Virus record (IMG/VR): IMGVR_UViG_3300007540_000127
Coordinates: 1 to 22,327 of that record
From: a virus
Direction: 5' to 3' (one strand)
DNA length: 22,327 nt
The notes under the pieces are model-generated. The model was not told where the DNA came from, did not search any database, and was given only the letters and a program-made list of their open reading frames with translations. Both the position numbers and the translations under genes were made by a program. Every line of letters starts with the position of its first letter. The stretch's first letter is position 1. Of this stretch, positions 14,897 to 21,598 are shown piece after piece.

Positions 14897-15991
14897 TTAG
14901 TTGTATAAGTGTACTTTAGCGCCTTGATATGCCAAGCTTGAATGGTCAATAGTAGTTTCTAAAGTTAAATTAGATGGGTCAGAGTATTCTATAACTTTAA
15001 CTCCTGCTGGGCTGTAGCTATTACCGTAAGAGTTATATACTCTTTTAGCTCCAGCGTCAATAGCCATACTTTTTCTAAGTGTATCATTAGAGTAGCCGAC
15101 ACCTGTATAGGTATCTAATAAAGTTAAATTAGACGGGTCGCTTACATCAATGCTGGAGATTTTTCCGTATCGGTTAGAAACAAAAGCTATTTCTGCGTCT
15201 ACATCTACCTCTACCGCCATCGCGTAGTCTAAGTTTGTAGTGTCACCGAGGCTATCCAAAAGCACTGCCGCTGTGTCAGTGCTGACATCAATAGCTATAA
15301 TTCTATCGCTGCTAGTTACTGCGTATAAAATATCATTTGCAACATCTAAAAAGGTATCTTGTACATACTGCGCTATAGAGCCGAGTTGTAAATTATCTTT
15401 AAAAACCATAACATTAGTTCCTGTTGGGCTAATGTCAAAAGTACGTAAACTAGAGCTAGTAAAGTAATAAAGCAGCTCTCTTGTGGGATTAACTGTTAGA
15501 CCGTATGTTGCTGACCCGTATTGTAAAAACCACTCTAATGTTACATTTGTCGGGTCGCTATAGTCGTATCTACAATGGCCCTTATTTGATGTAGTGCCAG
15601 ATAAGTTAGCGGTATATGCGAACTCTTTTGAAGGGTCAACAGCTACCCCAGTAACTTGGTCTAACCCAACAGAATTTATTACGGTGTCTGCTACAACTAT
15701 ATTTGTGTCATCGCTCCAATCTGCAATAGCTAAACGGTCAGCATTCCTGTTCGTCACCATAAAAACTTTATTAGTATCATCTACTGCTGTGTACATGTCT
15801 GCCCCGCCAGCGCCGACGTTAAAACCGAAAGCCGAATTATTAAAATAATCAATCTGCGAAGCATCGTCTAAATCATTAAGCAGGGTTGTGCCGCCGCTGC
15901 CTGCTATTGTAAGAAGCTTTGTAAAATCTGGGTCAGGCGTGACTCCAGAATCAGTCTTAGCCTTGATAAGTTTATTAGCTACTGTACTCAT
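14897..15991 (-). CDS. beta-propeller-like tail-tip protein, 364 aa
   Basis: After a 30-residue N-terminus (MSTVANKLIKAKTDSGVTPD...) the protein is made of about six repeat units of 38-45 residues, starting near 68, 115, 164, 212, 257 and 308. Each has the pattern xAVDxxxxxxYxxx..., then xIxxxDxSDPSNLTLLDT. Three units carry YSDPTNVTLE, DVSDPSNLTLL or YSDPSNLTLE. The unit resembles the LVIVD/YVTN-type beta-propeller blades that bind surfaces or sugars. It follows the fibre gene with a TAATG overlap and precedes the chaperone-like gene, so it is probably a host-contact or fibre-tip protein. No signal peptide and no enzyme motif are seen. The fold is inferred from repeat spacing; function is unproven. 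Confidence 0.72.
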   Translation of the reverse strand: MSTVANKLIKAKTDSGVTPDPDFTKLLTIAGSGGTTLLNDLDDASQIDYFNNSAFGFNVGAGGADMYTAVDDTNKVFMVTNRNADRLAIADWSDDTNIVVADTVINSVGLDQVTGVAVDPSKEFAYTANLSGTTSNKGHCRYDYSDPTNVTLEWFLQYGSATYGLTVNPTRELLYYFTSSSLRTFDISPTGTNVMVFKDNLQLGSIAQYVQDTFLDVANDILYAVTSSDRIIAIDVSTDTAAVLLDSLGDTTNLDYAMAVEVDVDAEIAFVSNRYGKISSIDVSDPSNLTLLDTYTGVGYSNDTLRKSMAIDAGAKRVYNSYGNSYSPAGVKVIEYSDPSNLTLETTIDHSSLAYQGAKVHLYN

Positions 15992-18630
15992 TATGCCATC
16001 GCCTGTCCAGCCGTGAAGCCGTAGTAAGTAGTACCACCGTCAATAGTATAGAATACAAACACATCTACACCGCCACTGGTTGCTGTCAAGGTAGGCGCTG
16101 TGCCTCCCGCCCAGTCAACACTAGCAGGCCAAGTAATTGTACGGGCTGTGGTGTCCTGAATAACTTTCAAGGTGAACGCTGTAGCATTGCCTGTGGTTGC
16201 TGGGTTGCTAAAGGTGTAAGTAGTATTGCCTGTGAGGTCATGTACAAAGTTAGTCGCAGTCGCTAGGTCTATAGTAGTTGCCGTGCCTGTAAGGGTTTCT
16301 GCGTCTTCTGTGATAGCTCCTTGTACTGTTAGAGTTCCTGCAACATCTAAAGCACTACCAGGCGAACTAGTACCAATACCCACGTTACCGCTGGAGTCTA
16401 TGCGCATGGCTTCTGTGCCATCAATTCGCCAGCGGTGGATATTAGGACTAGAAGGATGCGAACCACCAAATACTGAATAATTAGCTCCAGAGTTAGTTGC
16501 ATTACCGCCCGACACGGTTATCAAAGAAGTGTCGCTAGTGGGTCTGATGCTGTCTGTATTATCAATACGCACACCGCCAGTATTAGCAATGCCTGATAGG
16601 TGTAGGTCTTTGAAGCGACTATCAGAATGTCCTATGTCAACTGTTGCATCTATATTAGTGCCGCCTTTATGAGGCAATACCGCACTAGTACCAAACTGCA
16701 AACCTGAGTGTGTTGAGTTTCCTTCAATCACTAAATTGTCAGAGTTATCAACACCAACACTACCTACGGTTGTGCCGTCTTTGCGGAACTGTGCGATAGT
16801 GCCATCACTTCCTAATCTATTAAAGATTGCAGAAGGGTTATTGCTTCTAGTTAAAAACGCTACAGAATCTCCACCACCAACATAGTATTCAAACCCTTTT
16901 GTTACACCTAAATCAGAAGAAGTCTTACCCACCAACAGGTTGCCTGATGAGTCTATGCGCATGCGTTCTGTGCTAACTGTATTAAAAACAAGAGGATGGG
17001 AGCTTCGGGTTCCCACCTCACCAGCAAAACCATTGCTAGTTTGTGGTGGCACAATTTCAATCTGCCTTAACCCAGAAGCATCAGTAACTAAAACACCTGA
17101 GTCTGCCGCAGTTGTTAAACTTGATGAAGGCGAACTAGTACCAATACCCAAAGACTCCGCAGACGCATCCCAGAACAACTTAGCCGTTGTGCCTGTGTCC
17201 TCGTAGAAGCTGATGTCTCCGTTGTTGGCGACAAGCATACGATTGACGTTGTTTGTAGTTCCGTTAGAAGTGCTAAACATTAATTGTGAATCATCACCAA
17301 GCGCATCAACTGTGGTAGCGGTAATAGATGCTTTTATCCCTGCTCCGGGTGTAGACGTATCATTGCCATAGAATTGAAGGTCTCCAATAACTGCGCCTGC
17401 GCCTAAACCATTGCCTGTGCTTTCTAGCTTAATTATTGAGCCATCTAGATTGCTAACAGTCAAACCATCCATCGTGGCTGTGCCAGTAACGTCTATGCCT
17501 GTGGATTTTGTTGCTAACTTAGTATTTCCTTGATGCCCTAATCTAATCTCACTAGCAGTTGTTGTTAGCAGGTTTTGACCACTGCCGTTTTTAATAATAG
17601 TCCCTGCATCTGAGTTACCTAAAATTAAATATCCTGTCCCAGCGTCGCTAATATAGCTATTAGACCCATCATGGTAAATCTCTAGGTCATCACCAGCACC
17701 GAACGTAGCCTTGTCGTTGTCGCCGAAGTTAAGGTCGCCTGTCAGCGTACCGCCGGTAGTCATCAAAGCACCAGCGGCTGTTACGTTAGCTGTGTCCGTT
17801 ACGTCTGCACTGGCTTCAATACCATCTAGCTTAGTGTTGTCGGCAGAGGTAAAGTTAATCTCGGTAAGACCGCCATCGCCCACGGTGTATGTAGTATCAG
17901 TCCAAGGAACATTGACAACGGCTTGGTCGTCGCTGTTTAACTGGATACCGTAAGTTCTTGCAGCAGTAGTAGTTACAGCATTAGCAACTACAGTTTGGTC
18001 TGTGTCACTAAACAGCTCAATGCCGCCTAAAGTTGTGTCAGTAGCCACGGGAAGTGCAAAAGAAGTGCTAGTAATTGTAAAGCTAGGATATGTTCCTGAA
18101 ACGGAAGTACCACCAGCGCCTGTCAATGCGACAGTCTGGTCAGGAGCTGTATTAGCAATCTCTCCACCAGCGGACAAGCTAATGCCTGTGCCTGCCGATA
18201 GGGATGCTACAACGTTAGTGGTGTCGGTTACATCTGCACCTGCTTCGATACCGTCGAGCTTTGTGCCGTCTGTGGCTACGTCTCGTCCATCGAAGGTGCT
18301 GTTGGTTGTTATTGCGCCTGTCATCGCTCCACCTGTTCTAGGTAGTGCGGCATCGGCTGTGGTGCCCTGCGCAGCAGTAGCGTAGTCCGTAGAGGCTGTA
18401 GTGGCAGCAGTGCCCAAGCCTAGGGTAGTACGTGCAGCAGAAGCGTTCGCATCGTCAATCAGTGTACCACCAAAAGTCGAAACGGCTGAGGAATTTAGTT
18501 TAGTAGCACTAGCTACAGCTATGTTGTCAAACTCAGTGTTAATCTCCGTCCCTTTAACAATCTTAGCAGGGTTACCAGACGGCAGAGAATCTTTAGCAGC
18601 AAAGTTAGTAGTTTTAATATAATTAGACAT
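15991..18630 (-). CDS. tail fibre protein, 879 aa
   Basis: Large trimeric-type fibre for host recognition. The N-terminus (IKTTNFAAKDSLPSGNPAK, then KGTEINTEFDNIAVASATK) is the particle-anchoring region used by many marine podovirus fibres. The shaft has two TKLDGIEA(G/S)ADVTD elements (near 122 and 265), DDLEIYHDGSNSYI near 315, and two MRIDSSGN elements followed by LLVGKTSS or VGIGTSSP. The C-terminal 90 residues (ATNFVHDLTGNTTYTFSNP...VFYTIDGGTTYYGFTAGQ) form a beta-sandwich seen at the end of other fibres; there is no S74 peptidase domain. Start ATG at 18630; an upstream in-frame TTG at 18633 adds one residue and is not chosen. It lies just after the capsid terminator, so it is probably made at a lower level than the capsid. 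Confidence 0.88.
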   Translation of the reverse strand: MSNYIKTTNFAAKDSLPSGNPAKIVKGTEINTEFDNIAVASATKLNSSAVSTFGGTLIDDANASAARTTLGLGTAATTASTDYATAAQGTTADAALPRTGGAMTGAITTNSTFDGRDVATDGTKLDGIEAGADVTDTTNVVASLSAGTGISLSAGGEIANTAPDQTVALTGAGGTSVSGTYPSFTITSTSFALPVATDTTLGGIELFSDTDQTVVANAVTTTAARTYGIQLNSDDQAVVNVPWTDTTYTVGDGGLTEINFTSADNTKLDGIEASADVTDTANVTAAGALMTTGGTLTGDLNFGDNDKATFGAGDDLEIYHDGSNSYISDAGTGYLILGNSDAGTIIKNGSGQNLLTTTASEIRLGHQGNTKLATKSTGIDVTGTATMDGLTVSNLDGSIIKLESTGNGLGAGAVIGDLQFYGNDTSTPGAGIKASITATTVDALGDDSQLMFSTSNGTTNNVNRMLVANNGDISFYEDTGTTAKLFWDASAESLGIGTSSPSSSLTTAADSGVLVTDASGLRQIEIVPPQTSNGFAGEVGTRSSHPLVFNTVSTERMRIDSSGNLLVGKTSSDLGVTKGFEYYVGGGDSVAFLTRSNNPSAIFNRLGSDGTIAQFRKDGTTVGSVGVDNSDNLVIEGNSTHSGLQFGTSAVLPHKGGTNIDATVDIGHSDSRFKDLHLSGIANTGGVRIDNTDSIRPTSDTSLITVSGGNATNSGANYSVFGGSHPSSPNIHRWRIDGTEAMRIDSSGNVGIGTSSPGSALDVAGTLTVQGAITEDAETLTGTATTIDLATATNFVHDLTGNTTYTFSNPATTGNATAFTLKVIQDTTARTITWPASVDWAGGTAPTLTATSGGVDVFVFYTIDGGTTYYGFTAGQAMA
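16361..17150 (-). repeat. exact repeats inside the fibre gene
   Basis: A 22-base sequence is repeated exactly at 16361-16382 and 17129-17150, coding for GIGTSSP, and a 15-base sequence at 16394-16408 and 16949-16963, coding for MRIDS. They mark repeated shaft modules and could allow deletion, duplication or exchange of fibre segments by recombination. Confidence 0.8.
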
Positions 18631-18668
18631 CAAGAAACCTGTTCAAGTATGAGAGGAGGGGAAAGTAG

Positions 18669-18699
18669 AAAAAGGGACTCCCCTGTTACAGGAAGCCCC
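18669..18699 (-). terminator. rho-independent terminator after the major capsid gene
   Basis: On the - strand, 14 bases past the capsid stop, GGGGCTTCCTG and CAGGGGAGTCCC pair around a TAA loop (18674-18699). The stem has about eleven pairs, including G-T pairs and one bulged A, followed by TTTTTC. The fibre gene begins about 40 bases further on without a visible promoter, so the hairpin is probably leaky and lowers expression of downstream late genes relative to capsid, as with the terminator after gene 10 of T7. Confidence 0.72.
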
Positions 18700-18712
18700 T
18701 CTTGGTTACTAC

Positions 18713-19645
18713 TTATGCATCTACTGCAAGTACGAATCCAGCGTCTGGACGCAAGACCTTAGTGCCGTACAGAGTGTCAGCAGTGTACAAGGTTCCGAGG
18801 AACTCCTGCTTGTACTGAGTCTGTGAACGAACGCCCTGCTGCTCTGCCAGAACAAAAGTGTCCTTGTGCAGAAGCTGTGCGCCTTTAACACCACTTTCAA
18901 GAGTAGCAGCGTTGGTTGATACAAATACGTCAATGCCGTACAGAGTACCAATCTGACCGTTCTGAACACCGCGACCATCTACGAAGTCAGAAGAGTTGTA
19001 GCGGTCAATGCCCATGATAGCGTTACGCAGTGAAGGTGGAACTACGAAGCAGCGGTTGTCCATAGGAACGTCTGCATCATCCATCTTCTGAATCAAAGCA
19101 CGGAAAGCTAGGTCAGAAAAATCACCACACTCAGCAGCACCCTGTGCGCTGTATGCTTCAAGAAGACCGGAAGTAGGGTCAATCTGGAAAGAAGCACTGT
19201 GAGTCCAGTCGCTACCATCGCCGTCACCCAGAGACTTACCAAGGTTAGTCAGGTCACTATCAACCTGCTTAGCCAGAGCATAACCAGCGTCGCCAGTGTA
19301 GAACTGACGGAGAGAAGCCAGAGCCTGAGTCTCGGTGATGTCTTCAATCATACGAGAGAATTCGAAGTGCTTGTCGATAACAACCTGTACTTCACCCTCA
19401 GAAGCATTCTGAATGGTTACAGCTTGGCCTTCAACCTTAGCGTGAGCATCGCCACGAACAGGCTTAGGGATATGTACAACGTCGCCTTTCTTACCAGTCA
19501 TGCCCAAAGACTTGACCAGAGGAGCCAGAACCAAGTTAGACTTGTATGCAGCAACAACTTCGTCACTCCAAATTTCTGGGATAAAAGTAGCAGCGCTAGT
19601 GTTGTCTACCGCACCGCCCATGTTGGGATATGTTGAATCAGTCAT
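18713..19645 (-). CDS. major capsid protein (HK97-like fold expected)
   Basis: Forms the icosahedral head. The 310-residue sequence begins MTDSTYPNMGGAVDNTSAAT, then FIPEIWSDEVVAAYKSNLVLAPLVK, the entry typical of T7-like and P22-like marine capsid proteins, and continues with GKKGDVVHIPKP, VQVVIDKHFEFSRMIEDITETQ, the spine-type helix ALASLRQFYTGDAGYALAKQVD, and RCFVVPPSLRNAIMGIDRYN. The end is LYGTKVLRPDAGFVLAVDA. It lies right after scaffold and is followed by a terminator. Start ATG at 19645 with AAGG nine bases upstream. Family assignment is from memory of such capsids; the fold was not computed. Confidence 0.9.
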   Translation of the reverse strand: MTDSTYPNMGGAVDNTSAATFIPEIWSDEVVAAYKSNLVLAPLVKSLGMTGKKGDVVHIPKPVRGDAHAKVEGQAVTIQNASEGEVQVVIDKHFEFSRMIEDITETQALASLRQFYTGDAGYALAKQVDSDLTNLGKSLGDGDGSDWTHSASFQIDPTSGLLEAYSAQGAAECGDFSDLAFRALIQKMDDADVPMDNRCFVVPPSLRNAIMGIDRYNSSDFVDGRGVQNGQIGTLYGIDVFVSTNAATLESGVKGAQLLHKDTFVLAEQQGVRSQTQYKQEFLGTLYTADTLYGTKVLRPDAGFVLAVDA

Positions 19646-19675
19646 AATTTAATACCTTATAATAAAAGAGTTTAG

Positions 19676-20467
19676 TTAGCGGACTCTCTTCTCGGCATAA
19701 GCCCTAGTGATTTCATCAGATAAAGCTAAATACCGTTCTGGATTGTCCTGCATTAGTTTAATAATGTCTGAGCGTCGATATATCTTCTTCGCTCGCTGTT
19801 CTCCATTTCCTTTGGTGCTACCAGTAGAGGCAGCTTTAACAGCGGATTTCCTTGTTTGCTTCTCAGCAGCTACAGTCTTAGCTACGGCACCTTGACGTTC
19901 CTTCCAGTTAGTGAAGAGTTCGTCGGCAGCTTCGTAGTCGTACTGCGTGTCTGCTTGAGCAAAGAGCTGTGTTCTAATCTTAGAGGCTTTAATCCATTCA
20001 ACAAACTTTGGGTTCTGAACAATATCAGTCATGTCAGGATGACGCTTCTGAAGTTGTGTCATTGCAATAGTTCGTGCCTGTTCCTGTGTGGCAGCCTCAG
20101 CCTTCTTAATTGAAGGGTGATTAGCGATAGCTCTTTCGACAGCCTTGTCAGGGTCGGAAAAGAAATCAATATCTTCGTCTACAGTTTCTTGCGTTGGTGT
20201 AGTGTTGTCGAGTTGTGTCTGAATGTAACTATCAACGACTGAACGTAACTCCCCTACTTCTCCGCTTTGCTTTCCTAGGAGCTTCTCAGCTTCTTGGTGC
20301 ATCCTTACAATCTCAGCGGTTGACTTTCCTTTGTACTTATCGGGGATGTCATCTTCTTGGGTTTCCGCAGGAGTTACCTCTTGTTGAGTTTCCTGTGTAA
20401 TTTCCTCAAGGTTGCCTAGTTCTTCTTTGTCGTCTTCTGGACGCTCGTCTGGTAAAATTGTTGCCAT
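19676..20467 (-). CDS. scaffold (capsid assembly) protein
   Basis: A 263-residue, highly charged, probably helical protein directly before the capsid gene. The N-terminus (EDDKEELGNLEEITQETQQEV) is acidic and likely disordered, DIPDKYKGKSTAEIVRMHQEAEKLLGKQSGEVGELR (about 41-78) is the well-known start of podovirus scaffolds, and the C-terminus (RAKKIYRRSDIIKLMQDNPERYLALSDEITRAYAEKRVR) is basic and helical, fitting a capsid-binding end that is lost or released at maturation. ATG at 20467 follows GGAG at 20475-20478, with a possible hairpin covering that site. No protease gene is seen. Confidence 0.9.
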   Translation of the reverse strand: MATILPDERPEDDKEELGNLEEITQETQQEVTPAETQEDDIPDKYKGKSTAEIVRMHQEAEKLLGKQSGEVGELRSVVDSYIQTQLDNTTPTQETVDEDIDFFSDPDKAVERAIANHPSIKKAEAATQEQARTIAMTQLQKRHPDMTDIVQNPKFVEWIKASKIRTQLFAQADTQYDYEAADELFTNWKERQGAVAKTVAAEKQTRKSAVKAASTGSTKGNGEQRAKKIYRRSDIIKLMQDNPERYLALSDEITRAYAEKRVR

Positions 20468-20471
20468 TATT

Positions 20472-20502
20472 AAACTCCGTACCTTTAGTATTATGGAGGT
20501 TT
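20472..20502 (-). promoter_or_regulatory. possible hairpin covering the scaffold ribosome site
   Basis: On the - strand AAACCTCC (20495-20502) can pair with GGAGTTT (20472-20478), with one bulged C, around a 16-base loop. The GGAG is the likely Shine-Dalgarno of the scaffold gene. The stem is short (7 pairs), so occlusion of the ribosome site is only a possibility. Confidence 0.3.
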
Positions 20503-20526
20503 ATATTATGTAAGGGTTCAACACAC

Positions 20527-20745
20527 CTATGAATTTGCCTTACGTTCTTGTTTCAGCTGACTCTCTCGTTTCTTGACCCAATTGTCGGACGCAATACCAT
20601 TCCGCTTTTCAGTCCAAGTTCCAAAAGAATTTAGCTGCTTTACTGCTAGTTGACCACAATCATTGCACTCAACTTCTTTAGTGTCGCTACTAACGAATCG
20701 TTCATTAGTATGTCCAGCTTCACATTTAAAATCAAACAGCGGCAT
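20527..20745 (-). CDS. FmdB-like zinc ribbon protein, 72 aa
   Basis: Small zinc-binding protein of unclear role. The first 32 residues hold MPLFDFKCEAGHTNERFV...ECNDCG, with C8, H12, C27 and C30 as likely metal ligands; the standard FmdB zinc ribbon has MPxYxFxCxxCGxxF and a second CPxCG knuckle. Here the first knuckle lost its second cysteine (C-E-A-G-H), with histidine in place. The C-terminal half is basic and ends KRESQLKQERKANS. It starts inside the preceding gene (14-base overlap) with GGAAG upstream. Such ribbons are common between portal and scaffold in some marine phages in my memory; the role in packaging or regulation is unknown. Confidence 0.78.
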   Translation of the reverse strand: MPLFDFKCEAGHTNERFVSSDTKEVECNDCGQLAVKQLNSFGTWTEKRNGIASDNWVKKRESQLKQERKANS

Positions 20746-20989
20746 CGTCTTCCATGCCTAGGTTGTCATATGCGTCACGGACTTGCTCTTCTAAGTTTAG
20801 CAACGAAGCAATGACATAAAGTTGTCCCTTCCTAAAGAAGAGGTCTTTTTCATCTTTCGTTCCTTCTACTGAATTAATGCCTTTGGAGTTAGTAAGCAGG
20901 TCTTCCGATAAAGTCTTCCAACCTGATGTACGAAACATCGAAAGCATATCTTCGTAGTATTTTTCTAGTTCTTTGTCTGTGTCATTCAT
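20732..20989 (-). CDS. unknown late protein before scaffold, 85 aa
   Basis: Acidic, helical protein: MNDTDKELEKYYEDMLSMF, then SGWKTLSEDLLTN, and the core GINSVEGTKDEKDLFFRKGQ, followed by LYVIASLLNLEEQVRDAYDN. The pattern INSVExTKDEKDLxFRKGQLxVxxxxxNLE is one I recall from packaging-region genes of T7-like and marine phages, but no activity is known to me. ATG at 20989 is preceded by AAGGAG. It is the first gene after the consensus promoter at 21067-21095, so it heads the scaffold-capsid transcript, and overlaps the zinc ribbon gene by 14 bases. Confidence 0.82.
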   Translation of the reverse strand: MNDTDKELEKYYEDMLSMFRTSGWKTLSEDLLTNSKGINSVEGTKDEKDLFFRKGQLYVIASLLNLEEQVRDAYDNLGMEDDAAV

Positions 20990-21021
20990 TAACTGTTTCT
21001 CCTTAAAGGACAGTTTGTTAT

Positions 21022-21059
21022 AAGTTAAAGTACAAGTTAAAGTATACTAAAGCATACTA
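21022..21059 (-). repeat. short direct repeats in the leader of the late promoter
   Basis: AAGTTAAAGTA occurs twice with a 12-base period (21022-21032 and 21034-21044, given on the + strand), followed by ATACTA twice with a 10-base period (21044-21049 and 21054-21059). The block lies between the -10 box at 21067 and the ATG at 20989. It could be a regulator-binding site or affect mRNA structure; no protein is identified. Confidence 0.55.
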
Positions 21060-21068
21060 TAGTAGTAT
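21054..21068. promoter_or_regulatory. candidate operator at the late promoter
   Basis: ATACTA-TAG-TAGTAT is a 6-base inverted repeat with a 3-base centre. It begins at the downstream edge of the -10 box and covers the expected start of transcription, where a repressor would block RNA polymerase. It is AT-rich, so chance is possible. Confidence 0.35.
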
Positions 21069-21095
21069 TATAACATATTTACAGTCAAATGTCAA
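21067..21095 (-). promoter_or_regulatory. consensus sigma70 promoter for the scaffold-capsid genes
   Basis: On the - strand TTGACA (21090-21095), a 17-base spacer (21073-21089) and TATAAT (21067-21072), all exact consensus. It lies in a gene-free gap between the 37-residue protein and the 85-residue protein. Expected start near 21060 gives a leader of about 70 bases with short repeats. Host RNA polymerase should use it. Confidence 0.9.
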
Positions 21096-21107
21096 GCTTT
21101 ATTTTAC

Positions 21108-21221
21108 TTATTTGTAACCACGTGCCTTCATCTTGTTCTTACCCGCACGTTGTCCGCGCTTAGGCTTGGGCATTGATTTCGGCTTTGCTTTGCTTTTAGG
21201 CTTCATTGAATATGAGGGCAT
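21108..21221 (-). CDS. tiny basic protein, 37 aa
   Basis: ATG at 21221 is preceded by AGGAGG at the right distance, TAA at 21108-21110. The product, MPSYSMKPKSKAKPKSMPKP followed by KRGQRAGKNKMKARGYK, has about 14 lysines and arginines, no acidic residue, and regular K-P or K-x spacing, so it should bind DNA or RNA or the inner surface of the head. Tiny lysine/proline proteins next to portal genes are known to me from other marine phages, without a function. The strong ribosome site in a gap that otherwise holds no gene is the best support. Confidence 0.72.
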   Translation of the reverse strand: MPSYSMKPKSKAKPKSMPKPKRGQRAGKNKMKARGYK

Positions 21222-21304
21222 AAATTCCTCCTGTTATGTTTCATATACTATACAATGTACACTCTAATGTATACTTAAGACACTTTTGTATACATATTAG
21301 TACA
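21222..21304. other. gene-free gap with inverted repeat
   Basis: Between the 97-residue and the 37-residue genes there are 83 AT-rich bases. They hold ATGTATAC (21267-21274) and GTATACAT (21288-21295), an exact 8-base inverted repeat around 13 bases, plus the ribosome site of the 37-residue gene. A T tract is missing, so it is not an intrinsic terminator. I see no consensus promoter here. It could be an RNA-processing hairpin or a protein-binding site. Confidence 0.5.
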
Positions 21305-21598
21305 CTACCACTTAGCTTTATCAGCCCAATATGCCGCAGACATTTTGCCTTTAGCTATGTTCTTACCATGTCGTGCTTTGAAGCTGGCTCTTTTCTTCTT
21401 CATAGCCTCAGACTCACCTGCTTTAGGCTTACCTGCTGTCTTAGCTCCCTGCTCTCCAAAGCGGATGGTCTTAACCTTGTCACCCTCCTTGGCAACCACT
21501 ACGTGACTCTTCTTAGGATGACCGGGGGTACGTTTCGGCTTATTGTACCCCGCTACGCCTACCCTAGCTAGTCTTGGGTCTGGTTTTTTTGCTGGCAC
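21305..21598 (-). CDS. DUF6321-like basic phage protein, 97 aa
   Basis: Starts at GTG (21598), not ATG: a near-perfect TAAGGAGG (21605-21612) lies six bases upstream, and there is no better start. The protein is strongly basic: MPAKKPDPRLARVGVAGYNK, PKRTPGHPKKSHVVVAKEGD, then KVKTIRFGEQGAKTAGKPKAGESEAMKKKRASFKARHGKN, and AKGKMSAAYWADKAKW at the end. The KPDPRLxRxGVxGxNKPKRTPxHPxKSHVVVAKEGDKxKTIRFG pattern matches a family I know as DUF6321, found beside portal genes in many phages; a virion or DNA-binding role is likely but unshown. It overlaps the preceding small gene by 35 bases. Confidence 0.85.
   Translation of the reverse strand: MPAKKPDPRLARVGVAGYNKPKRTPGHPKKSHVVVAKEGDKVKTIRFGEQGAKTAGKPKAGESEAMKKKRASFKARHGKNIAKGKMSAAYWADKAKW

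Noticed and set aside
18002-18385. 127-codon + strand frame opposite the fibre gene
   Set aside because: Low-complexity V/P/S/A sequence is what a repetitive Thr/Ala-rich fibre gives on the other strand; no ribosome site.
18634-18712. Promoter for the fibre gene
   Set aside because: I see a terminator hairpin and a weak ribosome site but no -35/-10 pair with acceptable spacing.
21222-21304. Rho-independent terminator after the 97-residue gene
   Set aside because: An inverted repeat exists, but it is AT-rich and has no T tract on the - strand.
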